Source: Paraglomus occultum (lineage: Eukaryota; Glomeromycota; Glomeromycetes; Paraglomerales; Paraglomeraceae). Taken from it: a stretch of 21,559 nucleotides of DNA. Every line of letters begins with the position of its first letter. The first letter of the stretch is position 1. Shown one piece after another: positions 20,001 through 21,559 of this stretch. A program made the position numbers and the translations under genes. The notes under the pieces are model-generated. The model saw nothing but the letters and a program-made list of their open reading frames with translations. It had not been told where the DNA came from and made no database searches. The DNA is taken from NCBI GenBank assembly GCA_910592205.1, contig CAJVPJ010000578.1:1-21559 (forward strand), written 5' to 3'.

Positions 20001-20511
20001 CAAGATTGTATTGTGCAGCAGCATGTCCATGTCCAGCTGCTTTGTAATACCATTCAATTGCCTTTTGTTTATCTTGTTCTACTCCAATTCCATTATAATA
20101 ACACAAACCAAGATCAACTTGTGCATCAGCATTGCCCTGTTCAGCAGCTTTTTGATACCATTCAACTGCTTTTTGTTTGTCTTTTTCTACCCCATTTCCA
20201 TGGTAATAATACTGACCAAGATTAAATTGTGCTCTAGCATCACCTCGTTCAGCAGCTTTTTGGTACCATTCAATCGCCTTTTGTTCATCTTTTTCTACCC
20301 CAATTCCATTATGATAACACAGACCAAGATCAAATTGTGCACCAGCATGCCCTTGTTTGGCCGCTTTTTGATACCATTCCACCGCTTTATGTTCGTCTTT
20401 TTCCACTCCAGTTCCATTGTGATAACACAAACCAAGATCATATTGTGCTTGAGCACGTCCTCGTTTGGCTGCATATTTTAACTTGAATATTTTGAAAGAA
20501 GCTTTAGCCAT
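17063..20511 (-). CDS. SEL1-repeat protein, about 32 repeats, one frameshift
   Basis: The intronless minus-strand gene starts at an ATG at 20511 (MAKASFKIFKLKYAAKRGRA) and reads 36-residue SEL1 units (consensus AQYNLGLCYYNGIGVEKDEQ then KAIEWYQKAAEQGHA). After about 7.5 repeats, at 19636-19642, the frame breaks; a -1 shift there restores the SEL1 frame, which then runs unbroken to a TAA at 17063. With the shift the product is 1,149 residues. About 32 units can be counted. Several are shortened or altered: one lacks its first-helix core, two others are truncated, and one carries an MPDPQHTG insertion. The protein should form a long helical superhelix for protein-protein contacts; no kinase, signal peptide or membrane segment is visible. 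The break could be a pseudogene lesion, an assembly error or recoding. Without the shift, translation ends at 19534 (325 residues). Confidence 0.85.
19636..19642 (-). other. Slippery-type heptamer A-AAA-AAG at the frame break
   Basis: On the minus strand the zero frame reads GTA AAA AAG ATG, so the heptamer A-AAA-AAG is in the exact X-XXY-YYZ register of -1 frameshift sites. After a -1 slip the next codons are GAT GAA CAA AAA GCA (DEQKA), which is the SEL1 consensus. The other units read GTA GAA AAA GAT here, so a single G deletion from that codon explains the change equally well. Confidence 0.6.
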
Positions 20512-21487
20512 GACCCGTCAGTTGTCTTTAAGCGTTTGTGAATCAACAGTAGACGCTCACAGATCGCTGCTGAAACGGCTTGTACAACATCATGTTAATA
20601 ATAAGTAATTACGTCATCATTACTCACAATTACATACGTATCTCTCTAATGATAATTGTTGCGTATAAGTGAGGAAGAGCGGTTGTGCGGACATGCGGAA
20701 AATGAATAGCGAGTGAATACAATGCAGTAGATACTTTTGTCGTGGTTTCCATTATCGTCATAGCGGTCGACTGTAACGAGTGAGCATAATGCATCTTCCA
20801 ACAAAAAATTTCTGATAAGTACAGAATGTATCATAGCGAAACCTATTTTTTCATTGTAATTAGTTATCATTCCGGCAAAGCAAGTCTTTCGCGGCTGTGG
20901 ATGTCGAGGCGGTCATGCATGTTGATGATGTAGAAGTTTTTGATAACCTTTGCAACATTGTCATTTGTAGAGTCGGGGACAGACATTTAATATTAGATTT
21001 TAGTCGTATTTGGGAATCTCGTTTTTTATCCGAGTCTGTTATTAAGGGTTTCATCGTCAAATTCAAATTTTGTATCGCCCGCCGAATGAATTGATGTTCG
21101 GAGAAAAGTTTTGGATCGGGTATAGGCTGTCTGTAACTTGAGCCGACGTCAAATAGTTTCTGCACCTTTCGCTTTCTCGGGAAGTTTTACATTGTTTCGA
21201 TGATGGAGTTATTACAAGATTAGCTAATTACACATTGTCAGCAGCACGTTCAAAATAAATTTATAACACTAGCCGTAGAATTGTTGGCAAGGGATATTAG
21301 TGTTAACAAACTAAATGTGCGGCGCGTTTTGGGAAATATCAAGGATTTGATATGATCATTAAACTATTAGACAAGAACGAATAACGGTTTATGAATAAGG
21401 TAGTAAAATACATCCACCATATGCAGTATGTTCGGAGTATAATGAATCTACTCGTTTATTGCTAAAAATATGAAATACGGTAATGTA
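20512..21487. other. Upstream region of the SEL1 gene, no recognised gene
   Basis: About 1 kb containing the likely promoter of the minus-strand SEL1 gene. Short frames exist on both strands (20860-21165 minus, 20897-21094 plus) with no family resemblance that I can see. No tRNA-like or strong repeat structure was found. Confidence 0.5.
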
Positions 21488-21559
21488 CAGTGCCCTCCAA
21501 TAAATGAGTGAGTAACACAAAATTTTGCAAATTATACATCAAGTTCGCGCGCATGTAAC
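21488..21559. mobile_element. Probable end of a Tc1/mariner-like element (cut by window edge)
   Basis: TA followed by CAGTGCCCTCCAATAAATGA (from 21488) resembles the well-known Tc1 terminal pattern 'CAGTGCCTTCCAAAA.T'. The TA at 21486-21487 would be the target site. The sequence continues AGTAACACAAAATTTTGC, also in keeping with a Tc1-type terminal repeat. The rest of the element would lie beyond the window, so this rests on one terminus only. Confidence 0.5.

Noticed and set aside
17051-20481. Many plus-strand frames rich in Phe/Ser/Ile that look like membrane proteins
   Set aside because: They are antisense shadows of the SEL1 repeats; their repetitive 'FSSFLIPFNC' pattern is simply the complement of the SEL1 codons.
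20860-21165. Minus-strand frame of 101 codons upstream of the SEL1 gene
   Set aside because: The start is not an ATG, the Ser/Thr-rich end looks compositional, and no domain or splice link to the SEL1 gene is visible.

Overview
The window looks like AT-rich nuclear DNA of an arbuscular mycorrhizal fungus (Glomeromycotina, most like Rhizophagus). This is inferred from the combination of gene families: a protein kinase fused to a long SEL1-repeat tail, a second pure SEL1-repeat gene, a decayed kinase with an N-terminal Cys-cluster/'W-T' module, an intron-bearing Uma2-type (DUF820) PD-(D/E)XK nuclease-like gene, and several pogo/Tigger DNA transposon derivatives. Introns are short (about 60-95 nt), GT-AG and AT-rich. 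No database search was possible, so the species is not certain.

Layout. 1-780: mostly unexplained, with one unrecognised open stretch. 783-2611: a pogo/Tigger-like element with TA target duplications, into which a second, related element (1438-2392) has inserted. Both are internally deleted and keep only pieces of transposase. 3251-6055 (minus): a four-exon kinase-SEL1 fusion gene whose last repeat is frameshifted. 6056-8229: no gene recognised. 8230-8524 (plus): two possible terminal exons of an unknown gene. 8831-11208 (minus): a long kinase pseudogene with two Cys clusters, two kinase-like parts and many lesions. 11590-11940: a palindromic, octamer-rich (ATGCAAAT) repeat region. 11980-13518 (plus): a six-exon Uma2-like gene. 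13520-14435: a TIR-bounded element starting directly after that gene's stop codon. 14685-15550: a third pogo-like derivative holding only a transposase C-terminal piece. 15645-16130: a decayed, TE-like reading frame. 16130-17062: no gene. 17063-20511 (minus): an intronless gene of about 32 SEL1 repeats with one frameshift lying on a perfect A-AAA-AAG heptamer. 20512-21487: no gene recognised. 21488-21559: probable end of a Tc1/mariner-like element, cut by the window edge.

The recognisable genes fit the expanded, fast-evolving kinase/SEL1 repertoire known from these fungi, in which SEL1 repeats act as protein-binding scaffolds next to kinase domains. I see no operon-like or cooperative system. 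The dominant theme is birth-and-death evolution: tandem 108-bp repeat expansion, pseudogenisation and DNA transposon insertion around small gene islands. The most interesting items are the slippery-site frameshift in the SEL1 gene, the Uma2-like gene packed between two palindromic/TIR repeats, and the nested transposon relics.
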